Shown in pieces: positions 8,744 to 17,977 of a DNA stretch of 49,986 bases. Both the position numbers and the translations under genes were made by a program. This DNA comes from Pseudomonadota bacterium (lineage in GTDB: Bacteria; Pseudomonadota; Gammaproteobacteria; Burkholderiales; Burkholderiaceae_F): positions 1 through 49,986 of the forward strand of contig JAKCCX010000016.1 of assembly GCA_021838715.1 (NCBI GenBank), in the 5' to 3' direction. The notes under the pieces are model-generated. The model was not told the DNA's origin. It was given only the letters and a program-made list of their open reading frames with translations, and made no database searches. Within the stretch, counting starts at the first letter, position 1; the number at the start of each line of letters is the position of its first letter.

Positions 8744-9256
8744 ATGACCGAACCCAATTCCCAGGCCGCACCCGATGGGCTGGACCAGACGCCCGCCTTC
8801 CAGCTTCAGCGCGTGTACCTCAAGGACGTGTCGCTGGAGATGCCCAACGCGCCGCGGATCTTTCTGGAGTCGGGCGCGCCCGAACTCGACGTGCAGATGG
8901 ACATGTCCGACGAGGACGTCGGCGGCGGCATGGTCGAGGTGATCGTGCGCGTGACCGTGACGGCACAACTCGGCGGCAAGACGCTGTTTCTCGTCGAGGC
9001 CAAGCAGGCGGGGATCTTCGAACTGCGCGGGATTCCCGAACCGCAGCGCTCCGCCGTGCTCGGCATCGTCTGTCCGGGGATCGTCTACCCGTACCTGCGC
9101 GCCAATGTCGCCGACCTGATCACCCGCACGGGCATGCCGCCCGTCCATCTGGCGGAGATCAATTTCGAGGTGATGTATCACCAGAAGGAAGCGGCGAAGA
9201 ACGCCGACAACGCTTCCGGACTGATCATCCCCCCGCAATCGCAGACGCGGCAGTAA
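8744..9256 (+). CDS. secB: Protein-export chaperone SecB
   Basis: A 170-residue cytoplasmic chaperone that holds precursor proteins unfolded and delivers them to SecA. The family blocks QRVYLKDVSLEMPNAP, GIVYPYLRANVADLITRTG and PVHLAEINFEVMY are all present. Length is slightly above the E. coli protein because of a polar C-terminal tail. It sits in the rhodanese-grxC-secB-gpsA run typical of Gram-negative bacteria. Confidence 0.97.
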   Translation: MTEPNSQAAPDGLDQTPAFQLQRVYLKDVSLEMPNAPRIFLESGAPELDVQMDMSDEDVGGGMVEVIVRVTVTAQLGGKTLFLVEAKQAGIFELRGIPEPQRSAVLGIVCPGIVYPYLRANVADLITRTGMPPVHLAEINFEVMYHQKEAAKNADNASGLIIPPQSQTRQ

Positions 9257-9320
9257 GGTCCGCCGCACCGGCGGGCGTTGCCGACGCGAATCGGGCCACG
9301 CGACAGATCTCGGGGGTTCC

Positions 9321-10304
9321 GTGCGGATCACGATATTGGGTGCCGGAGCATGGGGAACCGCGCTGGCCAGCGTGCTCGCCGCGCGCGACGAGGTCCTGCT
9401 CTGGGCGCGTGATCCCGGCCAGGCGACGGCGATTGCGGCGACCCGCCGCAACGAGCGCTATCTTCCCGGCGCCATGCTGCCCGACGGCGTTGTCGTTTCG
9501 TCGGATCTCGATGCCGCGCTGGCGCATACCCGGCTCGTCCTGCTGGCCGTGCCGGTAGCGGCCCTGCGCCCGCTCGCGGGCGCGCTGCGCGCGCGGGGAC
9601 ACGTCGGGCCGGTCGTCTGGCTCAGCAAGGGCCTGGAACGCGACACCCATCTGCTGGCCCATCAGGTCATGGCGGTGGAGTTGCCCGGCGTCCCCGTCGG
9701 TCCGCTCTCGGGGCCGAGTTTTGCGCAAGAGGTGGCGCGGGGCCTGCCCACGGCGCTGGTGGTGGCCGGCGACGCAGGCCTTTGCGCCGCCGCGACCGCG
9801 GCGCTGCATGGCGGCAATCTGCGCATCTATTCCAGCGACGATGTCGTCGGCGTCGAGGTCGGCGGTGCCGTCAAGAACGTGCTGGCGATCGCCGCCGGAA
9901 TTGCGGACGCGCTCGAACTGGGAACCAATGCGCGCGCTGCCCTGGTGACGCGCGGACTGGCCGAAACCCGCCGCTTCGGCGCAGCGCTCGGCGCGCAGGC
10001 CGAAACCTTCATGGGTCTGGCGGGCCTCGGCGACCTCGTGCTGACCTGCACGGGGGATCTGTCGCGCAATCGCCGCGTCGGCCTCGCGCTGGGCCGGGGG
10101 GCGGATCTTGCGACCACCTTGCGGGAGCTCGGTCACGTTGCCGAGGGCGTGTGGTCGGCGCCGGCGATCGTTGCCCGCGCCCGCGCCGCGTCCGTCGAAA
10201 TGCCGATCTGCGAAGCCGTCTGTGCCGTGCTCGAGGGCCGGGTTTCGCCCCGCGCGGCGGTGGAGCGGCTGCTGGCCCGCGATCCGCGCATGGAGCGGCA
10301 GTGA
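9321..10304 (+). CDS. gpsA: NAD(P)H-dependent glycerol-3-phosphate dehydrogenase
   Basis: A 327-residue enzyme that reduces dihydroxyacetone phosphate to sn-glycerol 3-phosphate for phospholipid synthesis. The Rossmann nucleotide site ITILGAGAWGTALA is at the N-terminus. The conserved GPSFAQEVARG, the catalytic lysine region GAVKNVLAIAAG and the GLAGLGDLVLTC block are intact. The start is a GTG at 9321 behind a G-rich stretch. It follows secB by 64 nt. Confidence 0.96.
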   Translation: MRITILGAGAWGTALASVLAARDEVLLWARDPGQATAIAATRRNERYLPGAMLPDGVVVSSDLDAALAHTRLVLLAVPVAALRPLAGALRARGHVGPVVWLSKGLERDTHLLAHQVMAVELPGVPVGPLSGPSFAQEVARGLPTALVVAGDAGLCAAATAALHGGNLRIYSSDDVVGVEVGGAVKNVLAIAAGIADALELGTNARAALVTRGLAETRRFGAALGAQAETFMGLAGLGDLVLTCTGDLSRNRRVGLALGRGADLATTLRELGHVAEGVWSAPAIVARARAASVEMPICEAVCAVLEGRVSPRAAVERLLARDPRMERQ

Positions 10305-10488
10305 TCCATGCCGCCCTTCGCCCATCGCTCCGCCGCACCGCCACCCGGCGCAGCCGTGCGCCGCGCGTTGTACCCCGTGGCGGACCGTCTACCATGCCGG
10401 TGCCGCGCTTCCCTGAACTTACCCCGCCTGCCGGCGTCGAACGGGTCTCCCGACGCGCCCACGGCCTCCTTCGCGCCCATTTCTCCCC

Positions 10489-11145
10489 ATGAACATCCCC
10501 CGCCGCTTCGCCATCGTTGCAGCCGCCGTCGGTATCGGTGCCGGCGCGCTGCTGTCCTCCTTCATCACCTCGCAGTGGCGCAGCACCATGCATACGAAGC
10601 CGCTGGTCATGCCGGCGGGCCAGAAACTGGAATCGGCGCAGCTCGAGCGGCTTTCCCTGTTGCCGCCGTTCCAGCTCCAGCAGCAGGGGGGGCCGCTCAC
10701 CCCGGCATATCTGCGCGGGCGTTGGTCTTTCGTTTACTTCGGGTACACCAACTGTCCCGAAGCCTGCCCGACGACGCTTTCGATGCTTCGGCAGGTGCAG
10801 ACCGCACTGCGCAAGCAAGGGCTCACTCCGCCGCGAATCGTCTTCATTTCGGTGGACCCGCGCCGCGACACGCCGCAACTGCTCGCCCGCTACGTGGCGA
10901 ATTTCGGCAGCGACACGCTTGCCGCGACGGGAGACGACGACGCGCTGCACGAGCTGACGCCGTTTTTCGGCGTGAAGTACCAGCGCAACGACAGCCAGGA
11001 CAAGCTCCACTACTCGGTGGACCATTCCGCCCTGGTGTTCCTCGTCACGCCGGATGACCGCTGGCTCGCCACCTTCCCGCCGCTCGCCGACACGCCGCAG
11101 GTGACGCACGACACCGCGGCGATGATGACGGTGCAGTGGAACTGA
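10489..11145 (+). CDS. SCO1/SenC family copper chaperone
   Basis: A 218-residue protein with one N-terminal membrane segment and a thioredoxin-like domain facing the periplasm. It keeps the copper ligands of the family: Cys89 and Cys93 in TNCPEACP, and His179 in YSVDHSALVFL. SCO proteins deliver copper to, or reduce thiols of, the CuA site of cytochrome oxidase. No oxidase genes are in the window, but the copper exporter CopA and chaperone CopZ are convergent immediately downstream. The 184-nt gap after gpsA holds no convincing gene. Confidence 0.93.
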   Translation: MNIPRRFAIVAAAVGIGAGALLSSFITSQWRSTMHTKPLVMPAGQKLESAQLERLSLLPPFQLQQQGGPLTPAYLRGRWSFVYFGYTNCPEACPTTLSMLRQVQTALRKQGLTPPRIVFISVDPRRDTPQLLARYVANFGSDTLAATGDDDALHELTPFFGVKYQRNDSQDKLHYSVDHSALVFLVTPDDRWLATFPPLADTPQVTHDTAAMMTVQWN

Positions 11146-11175
11146 TCGCGGGCGAGGGGGAGGGCGGCTGCGGCA

Positions 11176-11379
11176 TTACGCCGGCGCCGCTTCGTACCCC
11201 TCTTCCTGCACCGCGGCGATGAGCGCCTGGGGCGCGGCATCGCCATGCACCACCGCGCCGCCCGGCCGCAGCGTCACCTCCGCGCGTTCCACGCCCGGCA
11301 CCCGTTCCAGCGCCTTGGTCACGGCGCGGACGCAGTGCTCGCAGGTCATTCCGGTGATTGCCAGTTTGATGTCGTTCAT
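11176..11379 (-). CDS. copZ: CopZ-like heavy-metal-associated copper chaperone
   Basis: A 67-residue single HMA domain. The metal site is MTCEHC near the N-terminus; the rest has the ferredoxin-like pattern AVTKALERVPGVERAEVTL. It probably binds Cu(I) and hands it to the CopA encoded just upstream in the same direction (23-nt gap). ATG 11379 is preceded by GGAGAG at good spacing; the TTG twelve bases earlier is less likely. Confidence 0.9.
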   Translation of the reverse strand: MNDIKLAITGMTCEHCVRAVTKALERVPGVERAEVTLRPGGAVVHGDAAPQALIAAVQEEGYEAAPA

Positions 11380-11402
11380 CGGTCTCTCCAAGAAAGAACT
11401 TC

Positions 11403-13904
11403 CTAGCCGGAGGCGGCCTCGGGTTCGAGCCCGGATTCAGCCCGGGGTTCAGCCTGGAACGCCTGCAGCCGCTTCAGCCGCAGGCTGTTGCTGAGGACGA
11501 AGATCGACGACAGCCCCATCGCCACTCCGGCCAGCATCGGATTCATGCGGACGCCCAGCGGCGCCGCCGCCCCGGCGGCGATGGGAATCAGCAGGATGTT
11601 GTAGAAAAACGCCCAGAACAGGTTGCCGCGAATGTTGGCCAAGGTGCGCCGGGCGGTGGTCATCGCCGTGACCACCTCGCTCAACTGGCCGCGGGTCAGC
11701 GTCACGTCGGCGGCTTCGATCGCGATGTCGGTTCCGGTTGCCAGGGCGATGCCGACATCGGCCCGGGCGAGCGCCGGTGCGTCGTTGATGCCGTCGCCCA
11801 CGAATGCCACCCGATGCCCCGCCCGCTGCAGCTCGGCGACGACGCCCGCCTTGTCCTGCGGCAGCACCTCGGCGTGCACCGCGCCGATGCCGAGCCGCGC
11901 GGCGACCGCTTCGGCGGTGCCGCGGGCGTCGCCGGTGACCATCGCCACCGCGACGCCGTCGCGCTGCAGCGCCCGCACCACCGCATGCGCCTCCGGCTTC
12001 ACCGGATCGGCGATGGCGAGCAGCCCGATGGCCGTGCCGTCGGCCGCGACGTACACCACCGTGCGCCCGGCTCCTTCGAGCGCCGCGGCGCCGCCCGCGA
12101 GCGCCGCAGTGTCGACGCCTTCCTGTTCCAGGAACCGCCTGGTTCCCACGCGCACCGTCCGCCCCGCGACCTGCCCGGCGATGCCGTGGCCGGCGACGGC
12201 GCGGAAATCCGCGACCGCTTCGATCGCCAGGCCGCGTTCCCGGGCGGCGGCGAGAATCGCCCGCCCCAGCGGATGTTCGGAGGCCGACTCGAGCGCCGCG
12301 GCGAGGCGCAGCGCCTCCTCCGGCGCCGGACCGGCCGAGGCAACCAGCGCGGGCCGGCCTTCCGTGAGCGTGCCGGTCTTGTCGAAGAGCACGGTGTCGA
12401 CCTTCGACAGCGTCTCGAGCGCCTCGCCTTTGCGAAACAGCACGCCCAGTTCCGCCGCGCGGCCGGTCCCCACCATGATCGCCGCCGGCGTGGCGAGGCC
12501 CATGGCGCACGGACAGGCGACCACCAGCACGGACACCGCCGCCACCAGGGCGACGCTCACGTTGCCCGCGACCGCCAGCCAGATCGCGAACGCCGTCAGC
12601 GCGATCAGGATGACCGCGGGCGTGAAGACCCCCACCACCCGGTCGGCGACCCCCTGGATCGGCAGCTTGCCGGTCTGGGCGCTTTCCACCAGCCTGATGA
12701 TCTGCGCCAGCACCGTGTCCCGGCCCACCGACGTCGCCTCGACGACCAGCCGCCCATCCTGGTTCACGGTGCCGCCGACCACCCGGTTGCCCGATTCCTT
12801 CGCCACCGGCAGGGGTTCGCCCGTCAGCATCGATTCGTCGACGTGCGCGCGTCCCGCCGCCACGCGCCCGTCCACCGGCATGCGCTCGCCGGGGCGCACC
12901 ACCACGCGGTCGCCGACGTGCAGCTGCGCGATCGGCACCTCCTGCTCGGTGCCTTCGGCATCCAGGCGGCGGGCGGTCTTGGCCTGCAAGCCGGCCAGCT
13001 TGCGGATCGCCGCCGAGCTGCGGCCCTTCGCCAATTCTTCGAGGTACTTGCCGGCCAGCACCGCCGCCACCACCACCGCAGCGGAGTCGAAATAGACGTG
13101 GCGCGCATCGGGCGGAAACCATCCCGGCGCGAGCAGCACCAGCGCGCTGTAGCCCCACGCGGCGCCGGTTCCGGTCGCCACCAGCGAATTCATGTCCGGC
13201 GATCCGTGGCGGTAGGCGATCAGACCGGGCCGAAAGAAGCGCCGCCCCGGCCCGAACAGCACCACCGTCGCCAGCAGCAGCTGGACTCCGTCCCAGAAGT
13301 GCGCAACCGGGCTCGTCCGCGCCAGCATCCGGTGCCAGGCGGGCACGAACGCCGCGCCCATCGCCAGCGCCAGGATCGGCAGGGTCAGACCGATCGCCAG
13401 CAGGACGTCGCCGGCCATCGCGCGCAGTGCCGCCTGCCGGTGTGCCGCCCCGTCGCCGGCGTCGTCCCGGTCGAGCGGTCGGGCCGCATATCCGGCTTCC
13501 GCGACGGCATCGCTCAGGGTTTGCAGGTCCACCGTCGCGGGAACGTAGCGGACGCGCGCACGTTCGGTGGCGAGATTGACCGTCGCATCGAGCACCCCCG
13601 GCCGGCGACGCAGCGCCCGCTCGACCCGCGCGACGCAGGACGCGCAGGTCATGCCCTCGATCGCGAGGTCGGCATCGGCGAGCACCGGCTCGTAGCCGAT
13701 CTCCTGGATCGCCGCGGCGATCCGCGGCGGATCGATCTGCGCCGGATCGAAGCGCACGTCGGCGCGCTCCGTCGCCAGATTCACGCTTGCCGACGCCACG
13801 CCCGGCAGCTTGTTGAGGGTCCGTTCGACGCGGGCGCTGCAGGAGGCGCAGGTCATGCCCTCGATGCCGATGGTCAGGTCGGCTGGCGTTGCGGTGGTTT
13901 CCAT
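11403..13904 (-). CDS. copA: Copper-translocating P1B-type ATPase
   Basis: An 833-residue inner-membrane Cu(I) exporter. Two N-terminal HMA domains each carry GMTCASC. Membrane segments follow, with the transport-site Cys464-Pro-Cys466 in [15 protein letters not shown]. The phosphorylation Asp508 lies in DKTGTLTEG, and [16 protein letters not shown] is the hinge motif. The phosphatase/actuator loop TGEPLPV is also present. The full length and all key residues suggest a working pump. It forms a two-gene unit with copZ downstream. No CueR gene or clear CueR-type promoter is visible in the 82 nt upstream. Confidence 0.96.
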   Translation of the reverse strand: METTATPADLTIGIEGMTCASCSARVERTLNKLPGVASASVNLATERADVRFDPAQIDPPRIAAAIQEIGYEPVLADADLAIEGMTCASCVARVERALRRRPGVLDATVNLATERARVRYVPATVDLQTLSDAVAEAGYAARPLDRDDAGDGAAHRQAALRAMAGDVLLAIGLTLPILALAMGAAFVPAWHRMLARTSPVAHFWDGVQLLLATVVLFGPGRRFFRPGLIAYRHGSPDMNSLVATGTGAAWGYSALVLLAPGWFPPDARHVYFDSAAVVVAAVLAGKYLEELAKGRSSAAIRKLAGLQAKTARRLDAEGTEQEVPIAQLHVGDRVVVRPGERMPVDGRVAAGRAHVDESMLTGEPLPVAKESGNRVVGGTVNQDGRLVVEATSVGRDTVLAQIIRLVESAQTGKLPIQGVADRVVGVFTPAVILIALTAFAIWLAVAGNVSVALVAAVSVLVVACPCAMGLATPAAIMVGTGRAAELGVLFRKGEALETLSKVDTVLFDKTGTLTEGRPALVASAGPAPEEALRLAAALESASEHPLGRAILAAARERGLAIEAVADFRAVAGHGIAGQVAGRTVRVGTRRFLEQEGVDTAALAGGAAALEGAGRTVVYVAADGTAIGLLAIADPVKPEAHAVVRALQRDGVAVAMVTGDARGTAEAVAARLGIGAVHAEVLPQDKAGVVAELQRAGHRVAFVGDGINDAPALARADVGIALATGTDIAIEAADVTLTRGQLSEVVTAMTTARRTLANIRGNLFWAFFYNILLIPIAAGAAAPLGVRMNPMLAGVAMGLSSIFVLSNSLRLKRLQAFQAEPRAESGLEPEAASG

Positions 13905-13986
13905 CGATTGGCGGCGCGGCGAGCGCTTGGTGCGACCACGTCCACTCTACACCCGAAGAGCCCGCGACCCGCTGCCGGCGCAGGCG

Positions 13987-14469
13987 TCAGGAGCCGCGCA
14001 GATCGCCGCCGGGAAACCCGTTCTGTCGCCATGCTTCGAAGACCGCCACCGCGACGGCGTTGGATAGATTCAGACTGCGATTGCCGGGCCGCATCGGCAG
14101 CGTGAGTCGCCGTTCGGGCGCGATCGATGCCAGCACATCATCCGGCAGCCCGGCGGTCTCCGAACCGAACAGCAGCCAGTCGCCGGGCCGGAACGCCGCG
14201 GTGTCGTAGCGGATCGTTCCGCGCGCGCTGAACGCGAAGATCCGTTCGGGGTCGGGCGCGCAGTCCGCGCGCCACGCCGCGAGGCCGGCATGCACGCGCA
14301 TCGACGCGAACTCGTGATAGTCCAATCCGGCGCGGCGCATCTTGGCGTGGTCGATCGGAAACCCCAGCGGCTCGATGAGATGGAGCTGCGCTCCGGTGTT
14401 CGCGCAGAGTCGGATGACGTTGCCGGTGTTGGGCGGAATCTGCGGGTTGACGAGGACGACGTGAACCAT
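13987..14469 (-). CDS. trmL: tRNA (cytidine/uridine-34-2'-O)-methyltransferase
   Basis: A 160-residue SPOUT-fold (trefoil knot) methyltransferase that 2'-O-methylates the wobble base of leucine tRNAs in the family prototype. Motifs NPQIPPNTGNVIRLCANTG, FGSETAGLPDDVL and the knot motif LPMRPGNRSLNLSNAVAVAVFE are all present and match TrmL (YibK) over the full length. It is separated by 82 nt from copA downstream and 83 nt from the DUF3293 gene upstream, all on the same strand. Confidence 0.95.
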   Translation of the reverse strand: MVHVVLVNPQIPPNTGNVIRLCANTGAQLHLIEPLGFPIDHAKMRRAGLDYHEFASMRVHAGLAAWRADCAPDPERIFAFSARGTIRYDTAAFRPGDWLLFGSETAGLPDDVLASIAPERRLTLPMRPGNRSLNLSNAVAVAVFEAWRQNGFPGGDLRGS

Positions 14470-14552
14470 GGCGGGCGGATCGGAGGCGAACTTGCGGTGG
14501 ATGTCGGAGGATTGTCGGGGGATGGTCCGGCGATTGTCTGGTGATTATCGGG

Positions 14553-15065
14553 TCACTTTCCGCTGACCCGCGACCCATCGTCCGGCCGCGCCGATCCGCA
14601 CAGGATCAGCCGCGGAATCGCGTCGTCGCCGCTCCAGAGGATGGCGTTCTGTTCCAGGCGGCTGCCCATCGCCCGCGCGGTGTCGAGGTCGAGTCCGTAC
14701 ACGAGGAAGCTCTCCTCCCCCGGCCACGGCTCGGTCGGGTGCAATCCGATTCCGGGCACGAAGGCCAGGCGCGCCCGGCCTAGCTCCTCCGCCAGACGCC
14801 GCTGCCGCGCGGCATTGGCGGCGGGGTCGAGAATCCGGCTGAACGGATTCCAGGCGGTCACGAAGGCGCTGCAGCCGACGTTCCGGCGATGCTGGGCGCG
14901 CCGCAGCGGCGCACTGAACCGATCGACGTGCAGGGAAAACGGCGGTTCCTCGAACACGCGGTATTCGGTCTCCCGATACGCCCGGATGGTGCGCGGATCG
15001 ATCGCGGCAGGCGAAACCAAGCGGACTCCCGAGGTCGTTTTGCAATGCGGTGCGAATGCCCGCAT
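14553..15065 (-). CDS. DUF3293 domain protein
   Basis: A 170-residue protein of unknown function matching the DUF3293 pattern: an N-terminal YRETEYRV segment, FVTAWNPFSR in the middle, then GIGLHPTEPWPGEESFLVYG and QNAILWSG near the end. No catalytic residues are assigned to this family. I placed the start at ATG 15065, which leaves a 46-bp divergent spacer to the Bcr-type transporter; a GTG start further in (at VRLVSPAAI) is also possible. Confidence 0.8.
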   Translation of the reverse strand: MRAFAPHCKTTSGVRLVSPAAIDPRTIRAYRETEYRVFEEPPFSLHVDRFSAPLRRAQHRRNVGCSAFVTAWNPFSRILDPAANAARQRRLAEELGRARLAFVPGIGLHPTEPWPGEESFLVYGLDLDTARAMGSRLEQNAILWSGDDAIPRLILCGSARPDDGSRVSGK

Positions 15066-15111
15066 TATGCAAGGCTCCGGGTCGTGCGCGGCCCCGCCAC
15101 CATTTCGCATC

Positions 15112-16368
15112 ATGTCGCATTCCGATCTCGCCGCCGGGGCCGCGCGCACCGGCATGGGCTTCAAAGAGTTCGTCGCCTTCATCGCCGCCGTCATGGCGAC
15201 CAACGCCCTCGCCATCGACACCATGCTGCCGGCGCTGCCGCTCATCGGCCGGGCGCTCCACATCGCGCACGAAAACGATCGCCAGTGGATCGTCACCGCG
15301 TACCTGCTGGGCTTCGGCGTGGCGCAACTCGTGTACGGCACGCTGGCCGACCGCTACGGCCGGCGGCCGGTGCTGTTCGTCGCGCTCGCGCTCTACGCCT
15401 TGTTCAGCGTGTTTGCCGGCATGGCCGATTCGCTGCACACCATGCTGATCGCACGGGTGCTGCAGGGCATCGGCGCGGCCGGAACGCGCGTGCTCGCGGT
15501 GTCGATCGTGCGCGACCGCTATGCCGGCCGGCAGATGGCGCGCGTGATGTCGCTTGCGTTCCTGGTCTTTTTCGCGGTGCCGGTGGCGGCGCCGTCGATC
15601 GGGCAGCTCGTCATGCTGGTCGAACCGTGGCGCGCGGTCTTTCATCTGCTCGCGCTGTTCGGCGCCGCAGTCGCGGTGTGGGGCGCCGTGCGCCTGCCCG
15701 AAACCCTGCACGAATCCGACCGGCTGCGCATCGAAATCGCCCGGATCGCCGCGGCGTTCCGGCAGTGCGTATCCGACCGCAAGGCCGTCGGATACACCTT
15801 CGCACAAGCCATCCTCTTCGGCGGCCTGCTGGGATACATCAACGCGGCGCAGCAGATCTTCACCGACGTCTATCACGTGCCGTCGCGATTCCCGATCCTC
15901 TTCGGCTGCACCGCGGCATTCCTGGCGGCGGCATCGCTGCTCAACGCGCGCATCGTCGGGCGGCTCGGCATGCACCGCGTCTCGCACGCGGCGCTGTTCG
16001 GATATGTCGCCGTCGCGGCATCGCATGTGGCGATCGCCCGGCTGGGCGGCGATACCCTGTGGGTGTTCGCCGGGGCGCAGGCCTTGATCCTGTTCTGCAT
16101 CGGCTTGATCGGACCCAATTTCGGCGCGCTCGCCATGGAATCGATGGGGCATGTCGCGGGCACCGCATCATCGCTGCAGGGTTTCGTCACGTCGGTCGGC
16201 GGCGCTCTGGTGGGATTCGCGATCGGCCAGCAATTCGACGGCACGACCCTGCCCATCTGCGTCGGCTATCTCGTCGTGGCGCTCTCGGCCTTGGCGATCG
16301 TGATCGCTACCGAAGGCGGCCGGCTGTTCCATTCGACCGCGCCGGCCGCCACGGTCGACGTGCCGTAA
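15112..16368 (+). CDS. Bcr/CflA family multidrug efflux MFS transporter
   Basis: A 418-residue inner-membrane transporter with about twelve hydrophobic segments. It matches the drug:H+ antiporter DHA1 Bcr/CflA branch: NALAIDTMLPALPLIGRAL in the first segment, the loop motif GTLADRYGRRPVL and the family block RVLQGIGAAGTRVLAVSIVRDRY. Members export drugs such as bicyclomycin or chloramphenicol, or sulfonamides and cysteine; the substrate here is unknown. ATG 15112 was chosen because the longer upstream frame only overlaps the divergent DUF3293 gene. The downstream oxidoreductase begins 47 nt after its stop. Confidence 0.9.
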   Translation: MSHSDLAAGAARTGMGFKEFVAFIAAVMATNALAIDTMLPALPLIGRALHIAHENDRQWIVTAYLLGFGVAQLVYGTLADRYGRRPVLFVALALYALFSVFAGMADSLHTMLIARVLQGIGAAGTRVLAVSIVRDRYAGRQMARVMSLAFLVFFAVPVAAPSIGQLVMLVEPWRAVFHLLALFGAAVAVWGAVRLPETLHESDRLRIEIARIAAAFRQCVSDRKAVGYTFAQAILFGGLLGYINAAQQIFTDVYHVPSRFPILFGCTAAFLAAASLLNARIVGRLGMHRVSHAALFGYVAVAASHVAIARLGGDTLWVFAGAQALILFCIGLIGPNFGALAMESMGHVAGTASSLQGFVTSVGGALVGFAIGQQFDGTTLPICVGYLVVALSALAIVIATEGGRLFHSTAPAATVDVP

Positions 16369-16415
16369 GATCCTCCGCACACGAAGATCTCGTTCGGCGG
16401 GATCGCGAGCAATCG

Positions 16416-17474
16416 ATGAAAATCGGCGTCGTCGGCGGCGGCATCAACGGCCTGTGTTGCGCCTGGGAGTTGGCGCGGCAGGGCCACGCCGTGCACCTGT
16501 TCGAGCGCGATCGCCTGATGCAGGCCACCAGCCGGGCCACCTCCAAGCTCCTGCACGGGGGGCTGCGCTATATCGAGAACGGCGAATTTCGCCTGGTGCG
16601 CGAGGCGCTGCACGAGCGCGACGCCTGGTTGCGCCGCGCGCCCGAACTGGCCCGCCCCTTGCGCCTGGTCGTGCCGCAATACGCCGGCGGCCGGCGCGGG
16701 CGCCTGATGATCGGGCTCGGCCTGTGGATCTATGACCGGCTCGCCGGCGACAGCGCGCTCCCCGGGTACCGGCATCTGCGCGCCCCGGAGCTGTTGCGGC
16801 GCCTGCCGGGCCTGCGCCGAGACGGGCTGCAGGGAGGGTACGAGTTTTCCGACGCCCAGATGGACGATTACCGGCTCGGGCTGTGGGTCGCCGAGCAGGC
16901 AAGGCAGGCGGGGGTCCGGATCGGCGAGGGCGAGGAGGTGATCCGCTGCGACGAGGAGGGTGGCGTCTACACGGCGGCCGCCGAGCACCGGTTCGACCGC
17001 GTGCTCAACGTCGCCGGCCCGTGGGCGGGAGCGCTGCTGCAGCGCAGCGGGCTCGCCGCGCCGGTTCGCCTCGACCTGGTCCGGGGCAGCCACCTGATCC
17101 TCGAGCGCGCGTGCGAACAGGCGCTTCTGCTCGAGGTGCCCGGCGAGAAGCGGATCTTCTTCGTGCTGCCGTGGCAGGGGCATACGCTGGTCGGCACCAC
17201 CGAAGTGCGCCAGCGTCTCGACGAGGCGATCTCGCCCAGCGTCGAGGAAGAGCGCTATCTGCTGCGCGCGTACGGCCACTATTTTCCGGCGGAGACGCCC
17301 GAAGTCGCGGGGCGCTTCGCGGGCGTGCGGCCCCTCCTCGCGGGCGCCGCCAACCCGAGCGACGCGAGCCGGGAATACGTCATCCACCGCAGCGGCCGGC
17401 TGATCACCGTCTTCGGCGGCAAGTGGACCACCGCGATGGCCTTGGCGCGCCGGGTCGCGGCCGCGGTCTCCTGA
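16416..17474 (+). CDS. Short GlpD-like FAD-dependent oxidoreductase
   Basis: A 352-residue flavoprotein of the DAO family most like aerobic glycerol-3-phosphate dehydrogenase. The FAD site GVVGGGINGLCCAWELARQG is at the N-terminus, followed by the GlpD-specific TSRATSKLLHGGLRY. Near the end come the GVRPLL block and the LITVFGGKWTT flavin motif. GlpD proteins are about 500 residues; this one stops at the end of the DAO domain and lacks the C-terminal helical domain. It could oxidise glycerol 3-phosphate to dihydroxyacetone phosphate, but a related 2-hydroxyacid or other polyol phosphate is possible. The start is ATG 16416; the longer upstream frame is a shadow. Confidence 0.85.
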   Translation: MKIGVVGGGINGLCCAWELARQGHAVHLFERDRLMQATSRATSKLLHGGLRYIENGEFRLVREALHERDAWLRRAPELARPLRLVVPQYAGGRRGRLMIGLGLWIYDRLAGDSALPGYRHLRAPELLRRLPGLRRDGLQGGYEFSDAQMDDYRLGLWVAEQARQAGVRIGEGEEVIRCDEEGGVYTAAAEHRFDRVLNVAGPWAGALLQRSGLAAPVRLDLVRGSHLILERACEQALLLEVPGEKRIFFVLPWQGHTLVGTTEVRQRLDEAISPSVEEERYLLRAYGHYFPAETPEVAGRFAGVRPLLAGAANPSDASREYVIHRSGRLITVFGGKWTTAMALARRVAAAVS

Positions 17475-17676
17475 ACCGGCGCGAGCGCATTGCGGCCGGA
17501 TTCCGGATTCGATTGGCAGCCTGTTACCCTTGCAACCCGACTTTCCGCCTCGCCGGCATGTCTGCGCGAGTCGGTTCCGGGTGTCGGTCCGATCCTGCCG
17601 CTCGATCCAGGCACGGGGTCGGGCCGGGCCTCCGGGCCGGGTCCTGGCGTGGAGCAAATCCTGGTGAGGAGTAACG

Positions 17677-17805
17677 ATGTCGTCCTTTCGGCTTGGCATA
17701 TTGGTGATCGGCCTGGTGGTCATTCTGCTGCCCATCCTCTTTCTGGCCGCTTCGGTCTGGGATTCCCTGCGATCGAAATGGCGCGCAAAGAATGATGGGA
17801 AGTGA
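17677..17805 (+). CDS. 42-residue single-pass membrane protein
   Basis: A small reading frame with a strong ribosome site (GAGGAG at 17666-17671, six bases before ATG 17677). The product begins MSSFRLGILVIGLVVILLPI, continues with a hydrophobic run to about residue 25, then has a positively charged tail (RSKWRAKNDGK). This predicts one membrane helix with a cytoplasmic basic C-terminus. I do not recognise a family. It stands alone between the GlpD-like gene and the TauE-like gene, with 202 and 172 nt of apparently non-coding DNA on either side. Confidence 0.65.
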   Translation: MSSFRLGILVIGLVVILLPILFLAASVWDSLRSKWRAKNDGK

Positions 17806-17977
17806 CCGAACGGCCGTCGTGCGCAGCCGGAGACGGTGGTGCACGAAGTCCTTGCGAGGCCTCGGTTCCCGGCGGCCGGCGTGACCGGTCGGTGCGCAGT
17901 GGCCGGGGCGGTTCGGCCGAAGCGTGCGGCGGTGTGGCGATTCCCGCGTCGCAACACCGGCCGCACACGATGAGGCG

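Noticed and set aside
10394-10492. 32-codon frame ending in an ATGA overlap with the SCO1 gene
   Set aside because: No ribosome site, Arg/Pro-rich product without a hydrophobic or conserved pattern; more likely a chance frame in GC-rich DNA.
13905-13986. CueR-type promoter upstream of copA
   Set aside because: No dyad with an elongated 19-bp spacer and recognisable -35/-10 boxes could be found.
11814-14105. 763-codon plus-strand frame opposite copA
   Set aside because: Antisense shadow of copA with low-complexity Arg/His/Asp-rich product and no domain.
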